DNA of 64,000 bases from a bacterium (GTDB lineage Bacteria; JAJRZV01). The translations under genes and the position numbers were made by a program. The notes below the pieces were generated by a model, which saw only the letters and a program-made list of their open reading frames with translations, was not told the origin of the DNA and did not search any database. Position 1 is the first letter of the stretch; every line of letters begins with the position of its first letter. The stretch is taken from positions 9,833-73,832 of the forward strand of contig JAJRZV010000050.1 in the NCBI GenBank assembly GCA_024275095.1, given 5' to 3'. Positions 54,940 to 62,688 of this stretch are shown here, piece after piece.

Positions 54940-56325
54940 ATGATCAGTATGTGGGCTCTACTGGCATCTTCACTTCTTGTTGCCACTCCCTCGTTCAACG
55001 TGAACGGTGATGCGCGTTTGGCCGGGGGTTACATTTCTCATCCATCGGCTGTGGAACCTGCCGGTGGTGGAGAAGGGGATAAACGCTTTGTAGAAATGCG
55101 CGTAAGGGTTGATCCTGAAATACACTTTTCTTCTTCGCTCACGCTTCATGTATCAGCAGATATTGCTTCCAATATTCATTACGGAAGTACCGGTTTTAAT
55201 TCTACAGGTGACAGTGTGAATTTTTATCTCCGCAGGGCTTATATCAAATGGCGTACTCCTGTGGGATTACTGGAAATAGGGCGGATGCCCAATCACTGGG
55301 GACTTGGTGTTTTTGTTAACAGTGGAGACGGTTATGATACCCCTTTCGGAATAAAACGTTATGGTGACACGGCAGACAGAATTGTCTTTGCAACCAAACC
55401 CCTCGGGCCGGAGTCGCACCTGATCGTGGCAATTGGTTACGATAAAGTATCGGAAGAAAGGATTATTAACCCGCAGGATGACGCAGATGACTGGCTGGCC
55501 GTGCTTTTTTATAAAACACGCACGGTTGAAACGGGCACATATGCCGTCGTTCGTGTCCAGAACAGTACGCGCACAAAACTTTTTATCCCTGATTTTTTTG
55601 CGCGTGTACATTTGCCCGGCGAAGCTGTAGGTTTAAACACTTTGCGGTTCCTGAGATTTGAGACAGAGGCGGTTGTAATTATGGGGAGTACGCAAGCCGC
55701 TCCTTCGGTCAATGATGGTTTGATAAAAAGAGATGCGTTTATGGTTGGCGCTGCCGGGCGTTTTTCGGCAGGTGTTGGAAACTGGGAAGGAACTGTAGAG
55801 GTGGGGTTCGCTTCGGGTGATGCCAATCCAGGAGGAGGGAAACTGACAGCGTTTACCTTCAACCCTGATTACAATGTCGGCATTCTTATGTTCGAAGAAA
55901 CGCTGGCCTACCTCACAGCTCATACTGCGGAGAGGGTCCTGGCAAATACTGCTTCAAGTCCAGAGATCAAATTGTTTAACACCAGGGGTGGTGTAACTAA
56001 CGCGATTTACGTAAATCCACGGGTTGTGTGGAATGCACTTTCCGGAAGATTGTGCATAAAAGGAGGCCTGCTGTACGCCTACGCACCGGTGGAAATGGTG
56101 GATCCTTACACGAGCCTTATCCTCAGCGGTGGTTCGGCAACAACATTTGATGGCTCTCCGGCAGGTCGAAACTACGGGTATGAGGTGGACCTTGCCGTCC
56201 GCTGGAATATTGCAAAGGGTTGGTGGGTGGAAGGTGAAGGAGGCCTGTTCTTTCCCGGAGACCTTTTCGGTGAGAACCCGGAGGCAGTTTCCGGTGTAAA
56301 TTTTTACGCAGTTCTCGAGTTTTGA
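54940..56325 (+). CDS. Outer-membrane beta-barrel protein, porin-like
   Basis: 461 residues with a short signal peptide (about 1-18). The mature part alternates beta strands with aromatic belts and ends in phenylalanine (FYAVLEF), the outer-membrane insertion signal. RRAYIKWRTPVGLLEIGRMPNHWGLG is a porin-like strand pair, and RDAFMVGAAGRFSAGVGNW another. It looks like the TIGR04551 family of putative outer-membrane proteins. A strong GGAGGAGGG precedes ATG 54940. Confidence 0.75.
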   Translation: MISMWALLASSLLVATPSFNVNGDARLAGGYISHPSAVEPAGGGEGDKRFVEMRVRVDPEIHFSSSLTLHVSADIASNIHYGSTGFNSTGDSVNFYLRRAYIKWRTPVGLLEIGRMPNHWGLGVFVNSGDGYDTPFGIKRYGDTADRIVFATKPLGPESHLIVAIGYDKVSEERIINPQDDADDWLAVLFYKTRTVETGTYAVVRVQNSTRTKLFIPDFFARVHLPGEAVGLNTLRFLRFETEAVVIMGSTQAAPSVNDGLIKRDAFMVGAAGRFSAGVGNWEGTVEVGFASGDANPGGGKLTAFTFNPDYNVGILMFEETLAYLTAHTAERVLANTASSPEIKLFNTRGGVTNAIYVNPRVVWNALSGRLCIKGGLLYAYAPVEMVDPYTSLILSGGSATTFDGSPAGRNYGYEVDLAVRWNIAKGWWVEGEGGLFFPGDLFGENPEAVSGVNFYAVLEF

Positions 56326-57338
56326 TGAGGACGCTTTTTTATTACCACCCGGATTTCCTGGAACACAATCCTGGACGTGGCCATCCTGAAAGGCCCGAGC
56401 GTTTGCGTGCAATTATTGATGGTCTAAAGGACAGCTCGCTGGATCAGCAGGTTGAGTGGGTGGAGCCCCAGACAGTGGATCCGTCATATTTAAAAGGTAT
56501 TCATAGTGATGAATATGTAGAGCGCATTCTCGCCCTTGACGGTTGCAGTACAGCTCTTGACCCTGATACTGTCGTTTCTCCTGGAAGTGTCCGCGCGGCT
56601 CTCAGGGCTGCTGGTGCTGCCGTTGAAGCGGCGAAGGCTGTGCTGAGCTCCTCCCGGACTGTAGCATTTTGTGCGGTGAGGCCTCCAGGGCACCATGCCG
56701 AACGAAATCGGGCCATGGGATTCTGCCTGTTCAATAATGTGGCGATTGCTGCGGATCGCGTGATTACAGAGGGACTTGCCAGGCGTGTGGTTATTTTTGA
56801 TCCTGATCTTCACCACGGTAACGGTACTCAAAATGCCTTTTACAGGCGCAATGATGTTTTTTATATTTCCATTCACAGGTATCCTTACTACCCTGGTACT
56901 GGAGCTATTTCTGAAACAGGAGAAGGGGAAGGGCAGGGTTTCACTGCCAACGTACCTTTGCCCGGAGGGATGGGTGACGATGATTATATGTTTGTTGTCA
57001 TGGAGCTTGTATTACCTGTGATGGAGAGTTTCAGGCCCGAACTTTTACTTGTCTCGGCAGGCTTTGACGCGCACGTATCGGATCCGCTTGGTGATATGAG
57101 TGTAACCGAAAGCGGATTTGTCGGCATGTATTCTCGTATCATGACGAAAGCGCTGGAGAAAAACATAAAGTGTGCCTTTATTTTAGAAGGCGGCTACGAC
57201 CTTTACGCCCTGCGAAGCAGCGTCTCGTCGATACTCGAGACTCTTATCGAAGAAAAGTTTGAACACTCACACGAAATACGCCCCTGCCAGGAGGTTCAGG
57301 AAATTGTAGATTTTGTGATTGAACGTCTCCGCATTTGA
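56325..57338 (+). CDS. Histone deacetylase-like amidohydrolase
   Basis: 337 residues of the HDAC/acetoin-utilisation family. The histidine pair is in RPPGHHAERNRAMGFCLFNN; zinc ligands are in DPDLHHGNGTQ and SAGFDAHVSDPLG; the transition-state tyrosine is in EGGYDLY. The usual tryptophan of DWDxHHG is proline here. Bacterial members remove acetyl groups from polyamines, acetoin-linked enzymes or proteins. ATG 56325 shares one base with the previous stop (TGATG), though the two products are unlikely to work together. Confidence 0.9.
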   Translation: MRTLFYYHPDFLEHNPGRGHPERPERLRAIIDGLKDSSLDQQVEWVEPQTVDPSYLKGIHSDEYVERILALDGCSTALDPDTVVSPGSVRAALRAAGAAVEAAKAVLSSSRTVAFCAVRPPGHHAERNRAMGFCLFNNVAIAADRVITEGLARRVVIFDPDLHHGNGTQNAFYRRNDVFYISIHRYPYYPGTGAISETGEGEGQGFTANVPLPGGMGDDDYMFVVMELVLPVMESFRPELLLVSAGFDAHVSDPLGDMSVTESGFVGMYSRIMTKALEKNIKCAFILEGGYDLYALRSSVSSILETLIEEKFEHSHEIRPCQEVQEIVDFVIERLRI

Positions 57339-57352
57339 ACCCAGGAGAAGCT

Positions 57353-57769
57353 ATGGGTCGCTGGGAGGAAATACCGGTAACAGCCGATGTTGCTGTGGAA
57401 GTGGAAGGGGAAAACCTGAAGGATCTTCTTCTTACCGCTGCAGAAGCAATGATATCCCTGATGTTTGGTCACCCTGCCGTGGCTGAAGACAGGTCAGAAG
57501 TATTTGATACATCAGGTGAAGATATGGAGGCCCTGCTCGTAAATTTTCTCTCTGATCTTCTTTACGTTGTGGAGACGAAATCACTGGTGCCGGCAAAAAT
57601 AGAACTGGTAAACACGGGGCGGTTCTCTTTTCGTGCGAAAGTTACAGGTGAAAGATTCGATCCTGAAAAACACACTCTGGAATGTGAAATCAAGGCTCCT
57701 ACATATCATAATTTATTTGTTAAAAAAGAAAACGGTCGGCTCAGGTGCCGCATACTTTTTGATGTGTGA
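57353..57769 (+). CDS. Archease-family protein
   Basis: 138 residues from ATG 57353 (AGGAGA upstream). Archease helps the RNA ligase RtcB load GTP. TADVAVEVEGENLKDLLLTAAEAM at the start and VNFLSDLLYVVETK in the middle match; the last aspartate (ILFDV) is the third metal ligand. The histidine that usually precedes TAD is valine. No rtcB gene is in the window. It is 14 bases after the HDAC-like gene. Confidence 0.82.
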   Translation: MGRWEEIPVTADVAVEVEGENLKDLLLTAAEAMISLMFGHPAVAEDRSEVFDTSGEDMEALLVNFLSDLLYVVETKSLVPAKIELVNTGRFSFRAKVTGERFDPEKHTLECEIKAPTYHNLFVKKENGRLRCRILFDV

Positions 57770-57776
57770 GCTCTCT

Positions 57777-57805
57777 TGATAACCCTGCTGGTAGATGATA
57801 AAAAG
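57777..57805 (+). promoter_or_regulatory. Candidate promoter of the PpiD-like gene
   Basis: TTGATA (57777-57782) and TAAAAA (57800-57805) are 17 bases apart in the 100-base gap after archease. The ribosome site AAAGGAGTG and ATG 57870 follow. Confidence 0.45.
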
Positions 57806-57869
57806 CCTTTGTTAGCTTTTGGGAGAGAAGGGTGAGCAAATTTTACAGAGATCTTTAAAGGAGTGAGTC

Positions 57870-59465
57870 ATGCTTGACGTTGTAAGGCGGTATGCCAGTT
57901 CATGGGGGGTGAAGATTCTTTACCTTCTTATTGCTGTATCTTTCTTCATAGGATTCGGCATTCTTTCTTCCGCGCGCTCCTGTTTTTATGGTGGCGGCGG
58001 AGTCGTTGCTGTTGTGGACGGCGAGGTGATCAGCGTACGGGATTTCACCCGGGCCTTTTACCGGTACATTGAACAATTGCAGAAAAAGAAGGGGTCCGAA
58101 CTCAGTAAAGAGGAGGTGGAAGATCTAAAAATGCGGGTGGTGAACGTGCTCGTGAATAGAAATCTTCTGAAGCACTATGCCATGAAACTCGGTATTACCG
58201 TCAGTGACGACGAGCTGGCGAACTTTATTGCCAGAACCTTCAATTTTTTTGATGCACAGGGACGTTTCGACAGGCGCCGGTATTTACTTGTACTGCGTGA
58301 AAACCGCCTCTATCCCGACGAATTTGAGAATCAGGTGAGAGAGGAACTGTTCATTCAAAAGCTTGATCGATTCCTCGCTGCATCACTTGAGCCGACTGAC
58401 GCGGAACTCTGGCTTTATTATAAGCGCGAAAATGAAGCCGTGAACCTTGGATTTGTCGCTTTCAATCCTTCTGACTATCGCAAGCGTGTACGCGTTACCC
58501 GGAAGGAGCTGAAAACGTTTTACGAGAGCAACCTGGAGAAATATCGTTACGCGCCGCGGCGGGTGGTGAAATTTGTCCTGTTTCCCTGGAAGCGGTACAC
58601 GGAGGGAATAAAACTCACAGACAAGGATATACGCAAGTACTATGAGGATAATTATTCTCGTTACAACGAAGCTTTCATGTCTGTGAAAGAAAAGGTGCGT
58701 GCAGATGTGTTGAAAGAGCGCGCTCTGAAAAAAGCCTTCGAGGAGGCCACACGAGCCCGCACGATGATAGAGGAAGGAAAAGATTTTAACGAAGTGGTGA
58801 ACGCCTTGGGGCTGGAGCTGAAATATACGGTACCCTTCCAGATACCGCCTGCGGAGGACATTCCTGGCATAGAAGATGATGCCTCATTTGCAGAGAAGTT
58901 CAAAGACCTGAAAGAAGGGGAAGTTGCGCCGGTGTTCAGACTCGGGGATGCTTACTATCTCTCGGCAGTGGATCATATTCTTCCCGAAGAGACGGCACCG
59001 TTTGAAAATGTCATTAACAGGGTTAAGGAAGATTACATTATTACAAGGTCAAAAGAACTCGCAGAAAACAGCGCGAGAAAGTTTATAGAGTACGCACGTG
59101 CAAAAGGTTTGAAACGTGCACTTCGCCGTTTCAGGCTCAAACCTTCTGAAACAGGCGAATTCGACGTGAACGCCTTTTCAATCCCCGGCATTGGTATTTC
59201 GACGGAGATATTCAGTGCAGCTTTTATCAGTCAGGACAAAGGCAAGCCCCTCCAGAAGCCCTTTTATGCAGGAGGCACTTACTATGTGGTGTGGATAAAG
59301 GAACGCAAAAGAGCAAACCGACTGGACTTTGAAAAGAATAAAGAGGAATATCGCTCAAAACTTTTGCAATTCAAGCTCAACATGGCAAGGATGACCCTGC
59401 TGTATCAATTGAGACAGCGTGGCAAGTACACGATTTACAGTGATGTGCTTGAAAAGATTTCTTAG
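57870..59465 (+). CDS. PpiD/SurA-like periplasmic folding factor
   Basis: 531 residues. One transmembrane helix at about 13-33 (VKILYLLIAVSFFIGFGIL) anchors the protein with its bulk in the periplasm. A SurA-N-like chaperone domain spans about 45-175 (VVAVVDGEVISVRDFTRAFYR, LVNRNLLKHYAMKLGI, FDAQGRFDRRRYLLVL). A region of about 290-400 resembles a degenerate parvulin (PpiC) domain, with a second SurA-like helical part after it. It is probably a PpiD relative that binds proteins leaving the Sec channel. The next gene starts inside its end. Confidence 0.8.
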   Translation: MLDVVRRYASSWGVKILYLLIAVSFFIGFGILSSARSCFYGGGGVVAVVDGEVISVRDFTRAFYRYIEQLQKKKGSELSKEEVEDLKMRVVNVLVNRNLLKHYAMKLGITVSDDELANFIARTFNFFDAQGRFDRRRYLLVLRENRLYPDEFENQVREELFIQKLDRFLAASLEPTDAELWLYYKRENEAVNLGFVAFNPSDYRKRVRVTRKELKTFYESNLEKYRYAPRRVVKFVLFPWKRYTEGIKLTDKDIRKYYEDNYSRYNEAFMSVKEKVRADVLKERALKKAFEEATRARTMIEEGKDFNEVVNALGLELKYTVPFQIPPAEDIPGIEDDASFAEKFKDLKEGEVAPVFRLGDAYYLSAVDHILPEETAPFENVINRVKEDYIITRSKELAENSARKFIEYARAKGLKRALRRFRLKPSETGEFDVNAFSIPGIGISTEIFSAAFISQDKGKPLQKPFYAGGTYYVVWIKERKRANRLDFEKNKEEYRSKLLQFKLNMARMTLLYQLRQRGKYTIYSDVLEKIS

Positions 59466-60120
59466 TCTTGCGTGCTTTTTAGTTTTTCTTGTTCCCCTGT
59501 GCGTTCAGGGTGGGGAAAACGATGATGCCGCACTCCTTTACAAACGTGCAATCGAGAAACTCTATGGCAAGAAATTGCTTAACGTGCTCCCTGCAGAGGA
59601 CCCGGACGGTGCCATCAGGCTTTTTGAGCGCATCATAGACAACTACCCCTCATCGGAATATGCACCACTTGCAGAACTCGGCATAGCGGAAGCGTACCTC
59701 AGGAAAAGTGATCCTTACATGGCCATTGAAAAATTCAAGGAATTTATAGAGAGGCGTCCGGGACACCCCCGTTATCCATACGCCCTTTGCAAGATAGCCG
59801 AAGCCTACCAGTCTCTTCTATCTTCCATTGACCGTGACCTCACACCTGCCGAGAATGCACTTTTTTACCTGAGGGAATTGAAGGTCAAGTATCCCACCTA
59901 TACCGAATGTGGTGATGTTGATAAAAAGATAACCCGCCTGCGTTCAGTGCTTGCTTCACGTGAGGTTTATGTGGCCAGGTTTTATCTCAAAAGAGGAAAC
60001 ATCCTTGCTGCACGAATACGCCTGCGGGGCGTAATTGAAAATTACAGCGATACACCCCTCAAAAAGGAAGCTGAAAAATTATTGCGGGAGATAGAAAAGA
60101 AGTTGGCTCGAGTAAAGTAA
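59443..60120 (+). CDS. BamD-like TPR protein
   Basis: 225 residues starting ATG 59443 (22 bases inside the previous gene). A signal peptide (CLKRFLSLACFLVFLVPLC) is followed by TPR-type repeats: DPDGAIRLFERIIDNYPSSEYAPLAELGIAEAYLR-like, KSDPYMAIEKFKEFIERRPGH and ARFYLKRGNILAARIRLRGV. The cysteine near residue 20 could be lipidated though the lipobox is imperfect. BamD of the outer-membrane assembly complex has this layout; other BamD-like proteins exist, so the exact role is inferred. Confidence 0.75.
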   Translation: MCLKRFLSLACFLVFLVPLCVQGGENDDAALLYKRAIEKLYGKKLLNVLPAEDPDGAIRLFERIIDNYPSSEYAPLAELGIAEAYLRKSDPYMAIEKFKEFIERRPGHPRYPYALCKIAEAYQSLLSSIDRDLTPAENALFYLRELKVKYPTYTECGDVDKKITRLRSVLASREVYVARFYLKRGNILAARIRLRGVIENYSDTPLKKEAEKLLREIEKKLARVK

Positions 60121-60211
60121 CCCTCGTGGCAAACCTGTGGACATTTCACGAGAGCGATTTCCGGGGGATTCTATCGTTGTTGGGGTGTTTTTTGTTCTGG
60201 TGCAGTAAGAA

Positions 60212-61522
60212 ATGCATAAAGCGAGATTTTCGATGAAGAGGCCGACTGAAAAACTTGGCCTCAAGGAACTGGTGGCCATGGGTGTGGGGGGGATGGTCGG
60301 AGGGGGTATATTTTCGGTCTTGGGACTTTCTGCGGTACTGGCAGGGCATGCTGCTCCTGTGGCGTTTGCAATCGGGGGATTTATTGCGCTCCTTACCGGT
60401 GTATCATATGCACACCTGGGTGTAAGCTTTAAATCGGATGGAGGGAGCTTTACCTATTTCGAATACGCTTTCCACAACAGAAACGTCGCCGGAATAGGGG
60501 GCTGGCTTCTCGTATGTGGTTATATGGGCACCCTTGCTCTTTATGCCTATACGTTTGGAGCTTATGGCAGCGCCATGCTGGGATTGGGCAGGGAGAGTCT
60601 CATCCTCCATATTTTTGCTTCGGGAATATTGCTGGTGTTTTTGGGGATCAACCTTTACGGAGTCAGGGCTGCGGGAGGGACTGAAGACATTATAGTTGCT
60701 GTAAAAGTGTTGATATTGCTGGTATTTTGTGGTGCAGGTTTGTTCTCGCTGAAAGCAGGAAATCTTAAACCTTTCTTTAATCGAGATGCGGAAAATCTCC
60801 TGATGGGCGCAGCGCTCGTTTTTGTGGCGTATGAAGGATTTGAACTGATACCGAATGCTGTCAATGAAACCCGTAATCCAGCGCACGACCTTCCCAGGTC
60901 AATAATCATTTCGATTGGCATCACAACGCTTCTTTACATTCTCGTTTCACTTGTTGCTGTTGGAAATCTCACGTCAGCGGACATTCAGAAATACAAGGAG
61001 TATGCCCTTGCAGTCGCTGCGCGTCCAGCACTTGGAAAGAGGGGGTTTATGCTCATCAGCCTGGGCGCTTTGCTCTCAACAGCTTCGGCTATTAATGCAA
61101 CACTATTTGGAACAGCCCGGCTGGGAAAGGTGATGGCTACTGAAGAATCGCTGCCCCGTGTTTTTTCCCATTCTGAGCGCACTCGCGATGTACCGTGGGT
61201 AAGCCTGGTGGTGATTACGTTATTTACCATGGCCTTCGTAAATACTGGTAACCTGACCGTTATTTCTTCATTTGCAAGCTCTACATTTTTGCTGATATTT
61301 GCCGGAGTGAACATGGCGGCGTGGAAGCTCAGAAAACGTGTGAAAGTTAATGCGTTTGCGTCCCTCCTGGGATTTTTGCTTGCACTTGTATCGTGGGGTG
61401 TGCTCATGATGTACCTGTGGAGATCTGATAGACAGAGCCTTTTGTGGATTGGCGTATCTTACTCGGCCATCGCTTTGGCGGAATTTCTCTTCAGCGAGAG
61501 GCGGGTTGTATTAAGTAGATAA
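60212..61522 (+). CDS. APC-family amino acid permease
   Basis: 436 residues with about 12 transmembrane helices. The first helix has KELVAMGVGGMVGGGIFSVLG, the broken helix of the APC fold that binds the substrate amino group; AYEGFELIPNAVNETRNP is the conserved loop between helices 6 and 7. Substrate is not predictable. ATG 60212 is kept; ATG 60233 is also possible, and neither has a good ribosome site. Confidence 0.88.
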   Translation: MHKARFSMKRPTEKLGLKELVAMGVGGMVGGGIFSVLGLSAVLAGHAAPVAFAIGGFIALLTGVSYAHLGVSFKSDGGSFTYFEYAFHNRNVAGIGGWLLVCGYMGTLALYAYTFGAYGSAMLGLGRESLILHIFASGILLVFLGINLYGVRAAGGTEDIIVAVKVLILLVFCGAGLFSLKAGNLKPFFNRDAENLLMGAALVFVAYEGFELIPNAVNETRNPAHDLPRSIIISIGITTLLYILVSLVAVGNLTSADIQKYKEYALAVAARPALGKRGFMLISLGALLSTASAINATLFGTARLGKVMATEESLPRVFSHSERTRDVPWVSLVVITLFTMAFVNTGNLTVISSFASSTFLLIFAGVNMAAWKLRKRVKVNAFASLLGFLLALVSWGVLMMYLWRSDRQSLLWIGVSYSAIALAEFLFSERRVVLSR

Positions 61523-61644
61523 ATGATTACCGTTGTCATGTTCTCTCAGCCTGCTTTAGAGGGCCTGATTTTTACCGAACGCAACCAGGAACGCTTCTGT
61601 CGAAACTTTCCCGGGTGACTTTTTACTTGGTTAGGAATGCAAAT

Positions 61645-61671
61645 TTGTTTTTGGAAGATATATGGTATACA
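61645..61671 (+). promoter_or_regulatory. Candidate promoter of the superoxide reductase/ferritin pair
   Basis: TTGTTT (61645-61650) and TATACA (61666-61671) are 15 bases apart, a short but possible spacing; 41 bases later comes GTG 61713 with AGGGAGG before it. No operator for PerR or Fur was recognised. Confidence 0.3.
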
Positions 61672-61712
61672 ATCGACCGCGTTGTAGAAAAATCGTGTCC
61701 AGGGAGGTTGCC

Positions 61713-62090
61713 GTGGCAAAAAGAGCTCAAATTTTCAAATGCGAGGTATGTGGACACATCGTTGAAATACTTCATTCAGGAAAGGGAACCCTGGTGTGTT
61801 GCAACCAACCCATGAAACTTTATGAAGAAAACGTAATAGATGCCGCAGTAGAAAAGCACGTACCTGTGGTGGAGGAGGTGGAGGGTGGCATCAGGGTAAA
61901 AGTGGGCAGCAGTCCGCACCCCATGGAAAGCAAGCACTATATCGAGTGGATAGAGGTGTTGTCTGGTACCGAGGTATGGAGGAGGCACCTGCATCCGGGA
62001 GAGTCTCCGGAAGCGGAATTTCACGTGGATCCGGCGGCGGAATTTACTGTGAGAGCATATTGCAACATACACGGACTATGGAGGGGATAA
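61713..62090 (+). CDS. dfx: Desulfoferrodoxin (superoxide reductase, two-iron type)
   Basis: Reduces superoxide to hydrogen peroxide without making oxygen, common in anaerobes. 125 residues from GTG 61713 (AGGGAGG). The N-terminal FeS4 centre uses C10, C13, C29 and C30; the catalytic iron site uses H49, H69, H75, C117 and H120, with the conserved glutamate in [22 protein letters not shown] is the typical stretch. It lies one base before ferritin, which can store the iron. Confidence 0.96.
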   Translation: MAKRAQIFKCEVCGHIVEILHSGKGTLVCCNQPMKLYEENVIDAAVEKHVPVVEEVEGGIRVKVGSSPHPMESKHYIEWIEVLSGTEVWRRHLHPGESPEAEFHVDPAAEFTVRAYCNIHGLWRG

Positions 62091-62091
62091 A

Positions 62092-62607
62092 ATGCTGCGA
62101 GAAAAAGTTGAAGAAGCACTTAATGAACAGTTGAAATGGGAGTTGTACTCGGCCTATCTTTATCTTTCCATGGCTGCCTATTTCGAAAACCTGGACCTGA
62201 ACGGTTTTGCCCACTGGATGAAGATGCAGGCCCAGGAAGAGCTCATCCACGCCATGAAATTTTTTGACTTCATCAGCGGCAGAGGAGGCAAGGTGAGACT
62301 TCAGCCGATAAAAGGACCGGAGACCGAATGGGAGTCACCGCTTGCAGCCTTTGAACACGTTTACACGCATGAAACCCACGTAACGGATAGAATCAACAGC
62401 CTCCTGGAACTGGCCATGAATGAAAATGACCATGCAACCGTCGCGTTTCTTCAGTGGTTCATCAGCGAGCAGGTGGAGGAAGAAGCCTCTGCGGACAGCA
62501 TTGTAAAGAGGTTAAAAATAGCAGGCGGTTCCGGAGAGGGCCTGTTGCTTCTGGACAGAGAGCTGGCTCAACGTCCCGCGCCACAGGTGCCGGTAGAAAA
62601 AAAATGA
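62092..62607 (+). CDS. Bacterial non-haem ferritin
   Basis: 171 residues forming a four-helix bundle. The ferroxidase ligands are in ELYSAYLYLSMAAYFEN, QAQEELIHAMKFFDFI (EExxH) and the later glutamates of EQVEEEASADSIV. It lacks haem-binding methionine of bacterioferritin in the usual context. The C-terminus has an extra proline-rich tail. It forms an operon with superoxide reductase. Confidence 0.94.
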   Translation: MLREKVEEALNEQLKWELYSAYLYLSMAAYFENLDLNGFAHWMKMQAQEELIHAMKFFDFISGRGGKVRLQPIKGPETEWESPLAAFEHVYTHETHVTDRINSLLELAMNENDHATVAFLQWFISEQVEEEASADSIVKRLKIAGGSGEGLLLLDRELAQRPAPQVPVEKK

Positions 62608-62612
62608 TCCTG

Positions 62613-62639
62613 CGCGGTTTTTATCGGTAAAAATTCGCG
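62613..62639. terminator. Stem-loop between convergent genes
   Basis: CGCG, then TTTTTA, a TCGG loop, TAAAAA, then CGCG, with one and two unpaired bases inside the stem. It lies between ferritin and the minus-strand gene. There is no clear T-run, so its role as a terminator of either transcript is only suggested. Confidence 0.4.
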
Positions 62640-62688
62640 AAGCAATTCCAGACAACGGAAGATCAATGTTCTGAAGAGACGAAAATTA

